A DNA stretch of 64,000 nucleotides. Source: CAZIRF01 sp964541755. GTDB lineage: Bacteria > Spirochaetota > Spirochaetia > Treponematales > Breznakiellaceae. The translations under genes and the position numbers were made by a program. The stretch spans positions 1 through 64,000 of the forward strand of contig CAZIRF010000008.1 of NCBI GenBank assembly GCA_964541755.1, in the 5' to 3' direction. Positions within the stretch are counted from its first letter, which is position 1. Every line of letters begins with the position of its first letter. The notes beneath the pieces were generated by a model. The model was given only the letters and a program-made list of their open reading frames with translations. It made no database searches and was not told the DNA's origin. Below are positions 17,209 through 24,309 of the stretch, in pieces.

Positions 17209-18393
17209 ATGACCACGCTCAAGCTCCCCGAAGCACTCTGGAAGAGCCCCGTACCGGATGCCATCGCCCTGTGCGAAACGGAACGCAAGAAACTGCGCGG
17301 CACACTCTTTCGGCGCAGCCTCATCGCCCTTCTCATACTCGCGCTCCCCGGGGCCATTTATTGGTACGTCATGAGCGACCACAAGAACTTCAACGAGCTC
17401 CTCTCGCTTACCCTGTGGCCCCTGGCTCTTTTCGCGGTCATATTCATCATCCTGTTCAAGAAATTCTTCTCGCTCTACGCCCTCCCCTCGGATGGATGGA
17501 AGGGGATGGCCGGTATCCACATCATCACAAGCGCCATCGGCATTTTCATATTCATGCAGCTCTTCCACTACTCGTTTGAGGGAAGGATGCAGGAATATCT
17601 TCCTTATTACGCCCTGGGCCTCTTCGCAGCCCTCATCCTCATATATCTCGTCTACCGGCCCTTCCTGTCCCGTTACAGCTGCTATGTTGCCCTCTTCAAA
17701 GAAAAAATCATGCTCCCCTTGGTGGAGAGCCTCGCTCCCGGCGCCCGCTATGACGCAAACGCACACATTGAAGAGAAGGACTTCGACCGCAGCGCCATCT
17801 TTGCCCGCCCACGCACCCGCTTCGCCGGGGATGACCTCTTTGCCGCTACCCTGGGCAAGACGGCCATACGCTTTTGCGAACTCAACGTCTCCAACAGCGA
17901 CGCCCGCGAGAAAACCGCGGACAAACGCGCCTTCTTCCACGGGATCTTTCTCGTCGCCGACTTCAACAAGCACCTCAATTCGCGCACCCTCGTCCTCCAG
18001 AAAAACGATGCCAAGCCCTGGTCGCTCCTGGATGACGGAAACAGCAAGACCCTCTGCACGCGCGTGCGAAAGGCCACAATGGACAGTGTCGATTTCGAAA
18101 AGGCCTTTGGCACCTGGACCCTCGACGACATCGAGGCCCGCTACGCCCTTACCCCCGCCATGATGGAACGCCTGCTCAAACTTCAAGCGGCAAGCGGCTC
18201 CCGCCTGCGCGCCGCCTACAGCGAGTCCACCCTCTTTCTCGCCCTCGACTGGCACAAACGACTCTTTGAACCCCCATTCCGTGCAACACTGGCCAGCGGG
18301 CGCATAGTCGCCGATTGGTACTACCTGCTCGAAGATCTCTTCAAGATAGTGGAGGAACTCGACCTCAACACCCGTATCTGGACAAAGGAGTAA
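17209..18393 (+). CDS. DUF3137 family membrane protein
   Basis: 394 aa. AAGGAG lies 8 nt before the ATG. Topology: basic N-terminal region, then about four hydrophobic helices in the first third (SLIALLILALPGAIYWYVM, LALFAVIFIILF, IHIITSAIGIFIFMQLF, LPYYALGLFAALILIYLVY), then a soluble domain with FAGDDLFAATLGKTAIRFCE and KRAFFHGIFLVADFNKHLNS, the conserved block of DUF3137 proteins ('F.G.f...d.nk.f...t.v'). The C-terminal segment SGSRLRAAYSESTLFLALDW also fits. Function of the family is unknown. It lies 208 nt upstream of the electron-transfer operon on the same strand; that operon has its own strong promoter, so a functional link is uncertain. Confidence 0.8.
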   Translation: MTTLKLPEALWKSPVPDAIALCETERKKLRGTLFRRSLIALLILALPGAIYWYVMSDHKNFNELLSLTLWPLALFAVIFIILFKKFFSLYALPSDGWKGMAGIHIITSAIGIFIFMQLFHYSFEGRMQEYLPYYALGLFAALILIYLVYRPFLSRYSCYVALFKEKIMLPLVESLAPGARYDANAHIEEKDFDRSAIFARPRTRFAGDDLFAATLGKTAIRFCELNVSNSDAREKTADKRAFFHGIFLVADFNKHLNSRTLVLQKNDAKPWSLLDDGNSKTLCTRVRKATMDSVDFEKAFGTWTLDDIEARYALTPAMMERLLKLQAASGSRLRAAYSESTLFLALDWHKRLFEPPFRATLASGRIVADWYYLLEDLFKIVEELDLNTRIWTKE

Positions 18394-18419
18394 CGCCACC
18401 TCACCCTTTTGGAGATTAT

Positions 18420-18473
18420 CCAGATATTTGACACAAAGACACATAAATATTATCATTTTGCTCATATATCTGG
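18420..18473 (+). promoter_or_regulatory. Near-consensus promoter with flanking operator-like inverted repeat, electron-transfer operon
   Basis: TTGACA (18428-18433), 17-bp spacer, TATCAT (18451-18456): 6/6 and 5/6 to consensus, so transcription should start near 18463 with a leader of about 140 nt. The promoter is enclosed by an inverted repeat, CCAGATAT at 18420-18427 and ATATCTGG at 18466-18473, one arm abutting the -35 box and the other at the start site. This geometry suits a repressor that bridges both arms; the regulator is unknown. Confidence 0.65.
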
Positions 18474-18601
18474 CACGCCCGAAAAAAACACGACTCTTTC
18501 TGTCATTTTTATCGCGGCTGTACTAGACTTTTTCCATGGCCCGCAGCGGGGAACACTTCCCGAACACGGCGGGCCGGCATTTTACAGGGGGAGGATACTC
18601 C

Positions 18602-19489
18602 ATGAAGAAAGGAATCTTGATCTTGTCCGCATCGGTACTGGCCTTGGGCTTGGTATCCTGCGGCCCGAGCTACGAGAGCGCCACGGCCACCAAATACTAC
18701 GTGGCACACCAGGGCGGCTACATCGGCGAAGCCATCGTCTCAGTCGATGCAAAACAGCAAGTCGTTGCCGCCGATTGGCACGAATACGTAGGCCCCGGCA
18801 GCTGGGCAGAGTACAACAGTGAGGACGGGAAGTCCCTCGTCGACGGCGCGGTCGTCCGCGTTCCGGATCCCACGGCCAACACCGGCTCCACCGATCCCCA
18901 AATCAAGGGCTACATGTTCTACGTTTACGCGGTGAACAACGGCGTCTACAACTGGCTCACCTACACCCCCGGCAAGGACGGCTTCGCCCGCCCCACGCAC
19001 CAGTACGAGCGGGACTTCGAGGGTCAGATGTCAAACCCCATCAAGGCCGCAGCCTACTGCCAGGCGGTAAAGGACGACAGCCTCGTCAACGTTACCATCG
19101 ACGGGACCACCGTCACCGTGGGCAAGAAGGCCAGCCAGACCGTCCACTACGGCCACATGGACAAGGCGAACCCCAAGAGCAGCTACATGGCGGTGAGCAA
19201 CCACACCATCGGCTATCGCTTCAACAAGAAGGCATCGATCGAGTTCTTCATGCAGAACCCCGCCGCCGACTACACCCGCGCGACAATGGCCAAGGCCAAG
19301 CTCAGCCTGGTCGCGGACCCGGCAGTCGATGCGACCGGCGACGTCTCTGCGTACACGATGGACAGCGACATGATCTGGGGCGTTGCAGACGCCTGGTCGG
19401 GGGCCACCTTCAGCGACTTCCCGCACTACCTGCTCGAACTCCAGACGGCGTACCAGATGGCCCTGGCCAAACAGCTGGTGCAGTTCTGA
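18602..19489 (+). CDS. FMN-binding (flavinylated) lipoprotein, PplA-like
   Basis: Predicted extracytoplasmic flavoprotein that would carry electrons outside the membrane. ATG 18602 follows GGGGAGGATACTCC; 295 aa with lipoprotein signal MKKGILILSASVLALGLVSC (Cys20). Near the C-terminus is DAWSGATFSD (residues 263-272), matching the Dxx[ST]GA[TS] flavinylation motif of FMN_bind domains; Thr269 would receive FMN through a phosphoester bond added by an ApbE transferase. Earlier segments GGYIGEAIVSVDAKQQVVAA and SNPIKAAAYCQAVKDDSLVN fit an FMN_bind-type fold. First gene of an operon with a MenA-like prenyltransferase, NDH-2 and polyprenyl synthase, the partner set of PplA in Listeria. No apbE gene is in the window, so the transferase must be elsewhere if the site is used. 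Confidence 0.8.
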   Translation: MKKGILILSASVLALGLVSCGPSYESATATKYYVAHQGGYIGEAIVSVDAKQQVVAADWHEYVGPGSWAEYNSEDGKSLVDGAVVRVPDPTANTGSTDPQIKGYMFYVYAVNNGVYNWLTYTPGKDGFARPTHQYERDFEGQMSNPIKAAAYCQAVKDDSLVNVTIDGTTVTVGKKASQTVHYGHMDKANPKSSYMAVSNHTIGYRFNKKASIEFFMQNPAADYTRATMAKAKLSLVADPAVDATGDVSAYTMDSDMIWGVADAWSGATFSDFPHYLLELQTAYQMALAKQLVQF

Positions 19490-19511
19490 TTTGACAGGGA
19501 GACTGAACACC

Positions 19512-20471
19512 ATGGGCTTGGCTTCCTACCTCAAGCTGGTTGAAATCCGGACCAAGGTCGCCAGTTTTCTCCCCTTCCTGGGCGGGACGCTCTACGCGGC
19601 GTACCGCTTCGGGAGCCTCGACTGGCCCAATGCTTTCCTCATGCTGGGCTCCCTCTTGTGTCTGGACATGGCAACGACCACGCTCAACAACTACATGGAC
19701 TACAAGCGGGCCCGCAAGAAGAGCGGCTACGGCTACGAGGTGCACAACGCCATCGTCCGCGACGGCCTCAAGGAGGGAAGGGTTATCGCCCTCCTCACTG
19801 CGCTGTGCGTTCTCTCAATCACATTCGGGCTGATACTTCTGTCGCGCAGTTCCTGGCCCGTTTTCGCCCTGGGGGCCCTGTCTTTCCTCGTCGCAGCCGC
19901 CTACAGCGCGGGGCCCCTGCCCCTTTCGCGCACTCCCTTGGGTGAGGGCTTCTCCGGTTTTTTCATGGGGCTCGTCATTCCCCTTGCCAGCGTCATAATC
20001 CACAGCGGTCACCGCGTCTTCTTTGACTTGGAGCTTTCGGGGAATCTCGCCAACCTTTCTCTCAACTGGCGCGAAGCCCTGTCCTTTTTACTCTTTTTCA
20101 TGCCCATGGCCGCCGGCATCGCAAATATCATGCTGGCAAACAACATCTGCGACCGCGAAGACGACCGCGAAAACGGGCGGGCAACCATACCCGTCCTTGT
20201 GGGTATCCGCTCATCGCTCGTCCTGTGGGTCGCCCTTTACGCGGCAGGCTTCCTTGCGGTTGCCGCCGGTGCCCTCGCCGGGCTCTTGCCCTGGTGGATG
20301 ATCTTCTTTGTTTTGATCGGCCTTCCCGTATGGCCAAAAATCGCACAGTTTTTACAGCAGCAGGACAAGGCTACGACCTTTGCCGCCTCTGTCCAGATCT
20401 TTGTATTACAGGCACTCGCCCTCTGTCTTTTGGCGGGTGCAGGCATCATATTTAGCGTACAGGGCCTCTGA
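19512..20471 (+). CDS. UbiA/MenA-family prenyltransferase (DHNA prenyltransferase-like)
   Basis: 319 aa integral membrane enzyme, expected to attach a polyprenyl chain to 1,4-dihydroxy-2-naphthoate and form demethylmenaquinone. ATG 19512 follows AGGGAG. The two Asp-rich motifs of the superfamily are present: NNYMDYKRA (first, in the NDxxDxxxD position) and NICDREDDRENGRATIPVLVG (second). About eight or nine hydrophobic helices follow the family pattern. It lies 22 nt after the FMN lipoprotein and 47 nt before NDH-2; this order parallels dmkA in extracellular electron transfer loci. An alternative role in general menaquinone synthesis cannot be excluded, but no other men genes are here. Confidence 0.88.
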   Translation: MGLASYLKLVEIRTKVASFLPFLGGTLYAAYRFGSLDWPNAFLMLGSLLCLDMATTTLNNYMDYKRARKKSGYGYEVHNAIVRDGLKEGRVIALLTALCVLSITFGLILLSRSSWPVFALGALSFLVAAAYSAGPLPLSRTPLGEGFSGFFMGLVIPLASVIIHSGHRVFFDLELSGNLANLSLNWREALSFLLFFMPMAAGIANIMLANNICDREDDRENGRATIPVLVGIRSSLVLWVALYAAGFLAVAAGALAGLLPWWMIFFVLIGLPVWPKIAQFLQQQDKATTFAASVQIFVLQALALCLLAGAGIIFSVQGL

Positions 20472-20518
20472 AAGGTTTTTTGGAGCAGCTCATAGCACAA
20501 TTCCCGAGGGGGTATTAA

Positions 20519-22627
20519 ATGGACCAAGAGTCAAAAACCCGTATCGTCATCCTGGGTGGCGGCTACGCCGGCATAGAAGCGGCAAAGAAGCTGGGGAAAC
20601 AGTACCGCAAGAACCCCGCCGTCGACATCACCCTTGTTGACCGCAATCCCTGGCACACCCTCATGACCGAGCTCCACGAGATCGCCGGGAGCCGCACAGA
20701 GCCCGAAGCCGTACAGGTGAGTTTCCAGCGTATTTTCGCCGGCTCGAAGGTGAATGTGGTCACCGACAAAATCGCCGAAATCGACTTCGACGGCAAGAAA
20801 CTCATCTCCGAAACAGCCTCCTATCCGTATGACTACCTCGTCCTGGGCACCGGCGGAAAACCGGACTTCTTCGGGCTGCCGGGTATCCAGGAACACTCCT
20901 TTACCCTGTGGTCCCTCGAAGACGCAATCGCCATTCGCGAGCACGTCGAAGAGCAGTTCCGCAAATCGGTAAAGGAGCACTCCGCCGAAAAGCGCAAGAA
21001 GCTCTTGTCCTTCGTGGTGGCCGGCGCCGGCTTTACCGGCATCGAGTTCGTCGGTGAGCTCGTCGAACATGCCGATACCCTCTGCCGCAAGTACCACATC
21101 CACCGCGACGAAGTGAAGATCAGCGTTGTCGAGGCCATGGGCGACATCCTGCCCATTCTGGCCGAAAAGCCCCGCCAAAAGGCGCGCCGCTACCTCGAGC
21201 GCAAGGGCGTGGAGATACTCCTCAACGCCCCCATAGTCGAAGCAAAAGAGGGAACCTACATCCTCAAGGACGGGCGCAGTCTCGAAGCGGCGACCTTTGT
21301 CTGGACCTGCGGCGTGCAGGCTTCCGAACTCACGGCAAAAATGCCGCTGTCCAAGGGTAAAACAGCCCGCGACGCGGGGACGGTCGTCTCCTGCGAGGGC
21401 ATCCACGGGCGCGCCGGGGCCCGCTGCGACGACCCGGTGGTGCCGCTCGAGGGCGAGCGGGGACGCATCAACGTCGACAGTCACCTCGAATCGGTCGACC
21501 GCCCCGGGGTCTACCTCTGCGGCGACGTCATCTGGCACCTGCACGAGGGGAAACCCGTACCCCAGATTGTCGAAAACGCCCTTCAAAGCGGAGAAACGGT
21601 GGCCAAAAACATCGCCGCCGACATCGACAAGAAGGAAAAGCACGACTACAGTCCCTCTTTCCACGGCTTCATGATTTCAATAGGGAGCCGCTACGCGGTC
21701 GCCTCGGTCATGGGGATGAACCTCTACGGCATCTTCGCCATGGCCATGAAGCACCTTATCAACCTCCACTACCTCTGGGGTCTCGCGGGTCTCAACGCCT
21801 GCTGGAGCTACATCCTTGAGGAGTTCATCGACGTCAAGCAGAAGCGCTCCATGCTTCATGGCCACCTTTCTGCCCGCATTCCCGGCTTCTTCGCCCTCCC
21901 CGCCCGCCTCTGGCTGGGCCTTGTCTGGGTTATGGAAGGGGTCAACAAAATCGGCGAGGGCTGGCTGCACTTCGACAAGTCGCGCTCCTGGTGGATGTTC
22001 AGCAAGGGCGTAAGCCAGGCGGGCACCAACGCCCCGGCCGTTGCCAAGGGCGTCCAGCTTCTGGGCGATGCAGAAGCCGGCGCCGACGCGGTGAGCGCGG
22101 CCAGCGAAGCCTGGGAGGGGGCCGAAGCGACGGCAGAGGCCGCGGGTGAAGTGATCATGAATATCACCGTTGGCGGCGATGCGCCCCGAACCTTCGGCAA
22201 GATTTGGGACCTCGACAAGACGATTTTCTCGATGGATTCTGTCCTCGTCACCTGGTTCCGCGAGACCTTCATGGACGGTATCGCCAGCCACCTGCACTTC
22301 GGGCTCTTCCAGACCTCGATCGTCCTCGTGGAAATTGCCCTGGGACTCGCCCTTATGGGAGGCCTCTTCACCTTCCCGGCGGCCGCCGTCTCCATCATCA
22401 TGTGCCTCGTCTTCATCCTTTCGGGGATGTTCTCCTGGTCGCAGCTCTGGTTCATCTTCCTCGCCATACTCCTCCTGGGCGGCGGGGGAAAGGCCTTCGG
22501 ACTCGACCACTACGTCATGCCCTGGATACGCGACCGCTGGTCGGGAACCCGCCTGGGGCAACGCAGCCACCTCTTCGCCGGCGAGCCCCTCATGACCCGC
22601 ACCGCGAAGAAGAAGAAAGACCGGTAG
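20519..22627 (+). CDS. Type II NADH dehydrogenase (NDH-2) fused to a DoxX-like membrane domain
   Basis: 702 aa. The N-terminal 400 residues form an FAD/NADH oxidoreductase: FAD-binding RIVILGGGYAGIEAAKKL near residues 8-25, NADH-binding VVAGAGFTGIEFVGEL near residue 168, and a late FAD motif YLCGDVIW. It would move electrons from NADH to the quinone pool. The C-terminal 250 residues contain four hydrophobic helices of DoxX type (FALPARLWLGLVWVMEGVNK, LVEIALGLALMGGLF, VSIIMCLVFILSG, LWFIFLAILLLGGGGKAFGLD). An Ala/Gly-rich insertion (residues about 510-545) lies between the first and later helices. Listeria Ndh2 of the electron-transfer locus also has a C-terminal membrane extension, unlike ordinary NDH-2 (about 400-430 aa). 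RBS GAGGGGG. The polyprenyl synthase follows 6 nt downstream. Confidence 0.92.
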   Translation: MDQESKTRIVILGGGYAGIEAAKKLGKQYRKNPAVDITLVDRNPWHTLMTELHEIAGSRTEPEAVQVSFQRIFAGSKVNVVTDKIAEIDFDGKKLISETASYPYDYLVLGTGGKPDFFGLPGIQEHSFTLWSLEDAIAIREHVEEQFRKSVKEHSAEKRKKLLSFVVAGAGFTGIEFVGELVEHADTLCRKYHIHRDEVKISVVEAMGDILPILAEKPRQKARRYLERKGVEILLNAPIVEAKEGTYILKDGRSLEAATFVWTCGVQASELTAKMPLSKGKTARDAGTVVSCEGIHGRAGARCDDPVVPLEGERGRINVDSHLESVDRPGVYLCGDVIWHLHEGKPVPQIVENALQSGETVAKNIAADIDKKEKHDYSPSFHGFMISIGSRYAVASVMGMNLYGIFAMAMKHLINLHYLWGLAGLNACWSYILEEFIDVKQKRSMLHGHLSARIPGFFALPARLWLGLVWVMEGVNKIGEGWLHFDKSRSWWMFSKGVSQAGTNAPAVAKGVQLLGDAEAGADAVSAASEAWEGAEATAEAAGEVIMNITVGGDAPRTFGKIWDLDKTIFSMDSVLVTWFRETFMDGIASHLHFGLFQTSIVLVEIALGLALMGGLFTFPAAAVSIIMCLVFILSGMFSWSQLWFIFLAILLLGGGGKAFGLDHYVMPWIRDRWSGTRLGQRSHLFAGEPLMTRTAKKKKDR

Positions 22628-22633
22628 GTATCG

Positions 22634-24011
22634 TTGACCGCAGCTTTTTTGGAAAAACATGTTGAATGGACCCGGGCGGAACTCGCCCGGGTGCGCCAAC
22701 TCTTGGCATTTACCTTGCGCGAAGAGGCTGCAGCCAGCCCGGCCCTGGGCCCCTGGGTTGAGACCGTCCTCGCCCGTCCTGGCAAGATGCTGCGGCCGCG
22801 CCTGGTCCTCGCGGGAGCACGTTTGGGCGCCGCTCAAACGGACTCCGCAGCCCCTGGCGCCGACGACNNNNNNNNNNNNNNNNNNNNNNNNNNNNNNNNN
22901 NNNNNNNNNNNNNNNNNNNNNNNNNNNNNNNNNNNNNNNNNNNNNNNNNNNNNNNNNNNNNNNNNNNTCTGGCGCCGACGACTCTGGCGCCGACGACTCT
23001 GGCGCCGACGACTCTGGCGCCGACGACTCTGGCGCCGCCGACCCTGCCCACCAGGCATCAGCCACCCAGGACGACGGCGAACTCGAGGCCCTGCGGGACG
23101 CCCTTCGCAGCCGTATCGGGCACGGGACCTTTCCCCTTGAACCCGTCCCTGCCTTCAACGACTGGAAGGAGGAGTGCCCCGTCCCCGGAGGGCTCCCGAA
23201 CCGCCTCTACCTCCTCGCCGTCGCCATCGAGACCCTGCACCTGGCGAGCCTCGCCCACGACGACGTCATCGACTCTTCTCCCCTGCGCCGCGGGAACCCC
23301 TCCGCCCCCGCCCTCCTGGGCCCGAGCGGGGCAGTCCTGGCCGGCGACCTCCTCCTTACACTGTGTTTTTCCCTCGTAAACGAGGGGGCCAGCGGCCCCG
23401 TGGCTCAGACTTTATCGGGCATGGTGCGCCTCATGGTGCGCAGCGAACTCGCCCAGAGCGCGGAGCGTCAGCGCTTTGACGCCATACTCTGCGGCGAACA
23501 GCCGCTCCCCGGCCGCCGCCAGTACCTGCGGACCATAGGCGGCAAGACCGCCCTTCTCTTCGCCATGGCCCTGGCCGCAGGAGCCGCCGAAGCGGGCGCA
23601 CGCGGCACAATACTCAAGAGGCTCGAACACTTCGGCTTTTCCCTGGGCCTCGCCTTCCAAATGGTAGACGACCTCTTGGACCTCGACGCCGGCGAGGCCT
23701 TCGGCAAGAGACCGGGGCAGGACCTCCTCGACGGGCAAATCACCCTGCCCCTCCTCTTGGGCCTTAAAAAAGACCGGGACGGCCGTCTGGCCGCCGCCGT
23801 GCGGGCCTTCCGCCGTAACGAGGCCCCCCTCGAAGGGGTCATTGGCATTCTCGAGGAGAGCCGCGTCTTCACCGCCTGTCAGCAAGAGATTGACACGTGG
23901 AGCGCCCGCGCCCGCCGCGAACTCACGGCCCTTGAAAAAACGGGGCTCCCCCGCGAAGCGCTCGCGGAACTCGACGAAATACTGCGCTTTGCCGTCGAAC
24001 GCAGCCACTAG
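22634..24011 (+). CDS. Polyprenyl diphosphate synthase, interrupted by an assembly gap in a repeat linker
   Basis: Trans-isoprenyl diphosphate synthase making the quinone side chain; counterpart of dmkB. Translation starts at TTG 22634 (no ATG in this frame; AGGT upstream). Before the gap the frame gives the N-terminal helix and GKMLRPRLVLAG (the GKxLRP substrate motif). After the gap the correct reading is a different frame relative to the coordinates, with the first Asp-rich motif DDVID in LASLAHDDVIDSSPLRRG, then QYLRTIGGKTALLF and the second motif DDLLD in QMVDDLLDLDAGEAFGK. The frame change is an artefact: the gap is a nominal 100 N, not a multiple of three, inside an in-frame 15-bp repeat. 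The gene is therefore probably intact, with a (SGADD)n linker of unknown length between residues 75 and about 135. Confidence 0.85.
22856..23042 (+). repeat. 15-bp coding tandem repeat (SGADD)n containing a 100-N assembly gap
   Basis: The unit TCTGGCGCCGACGAC occurs four times perfectly (22968-23027) and once with a change (23028-23042). A partial copy GGCGCCGACGAC stands at 22856-22867, directly before the N run (22868-22967). Both sides of the gap are thus the same repeat in the same codon phase, so the gap is a collapsed minisatellite. True copy number is unknown. Confidence 0.92.
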
Positions 24012-24309
24012 GGCGCAGACTGTTTCCGTAAAAAACACTTGACGGGCGCCGGGCGCCGGGCGCCGCGCTAGCATCAGCCCAAAATTCCGCACGAAGCTGC
24101 AAGGAGCGAAACCGACATGAGCCTGTAGACCCTCGCCACCACCACTCCATGAGTCTCATCGAGCACGCGGCGATTCCAGGGTCCGGGATCGGTTTCCCCG
24201 ATTCAATACCGTCAAATACAGTAGAGCCCTGCATGCAAACGATCTGTTACAAGGGGCGCTTTGCCGGCCTCCGGGCCCTGTGTACAAACCAACGACACAG
24301 GAGTCCACC
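24012..24309. other. 298-bp intergenic region: heptamer-spaced promoter, mini-ORF, long GNAT leader
   Basis: No convincing gene is present. It holds the promoter-like element at 24039-24074 and a three-codon mini-ORF (ATG AGC CTG TAG, 24117-24128) preceded by AAGGAG 10 nt upstream. A second frame from ATG 24150 (about 54 codons, starting MSLIEHAAIPG, no ribosome site) runs up to the GNAT start. A small hairpin ATCGG/CCGAT near 24184-24200 is also present. It could be an untranslated leader with a short regulatory peptide or the remnant of a deleted gene. Confidence 0.5.
24039..24074 (+). promoter_or_regulatory. Candidate promoter with a GGGCGCC x3 spacer (24 bp between -35 and -10)
   Basis: TTGACG (24039-24044) and TAGCAT (24069-24074) are separated by 24 bp made of three tandem GGGCGCC heptamers plus GCGC. 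Loss of one heptamer would give the ideal 17 bp. In its present state it should be weak or off. The downstream genes are the GNAT acetyltransferase and the serine hydrolase. Confidence 0.45.

Noticed and set aside
21677..23158. Minus-strand open frame passing through the N gap
   Set aside because: Antisense to NDH-2 and the polyprenyl synthase; open only because of GC bias and the undetermined bases.
22659..24011. Polyprenyl synthase starting at ATG 22659
   Set aside because: Before the gap this frame does not encode the family N-terminus; the true N-terminus is in the frame from TTG 22634, and the apparent frame change is produced by the 100-N placeholder.
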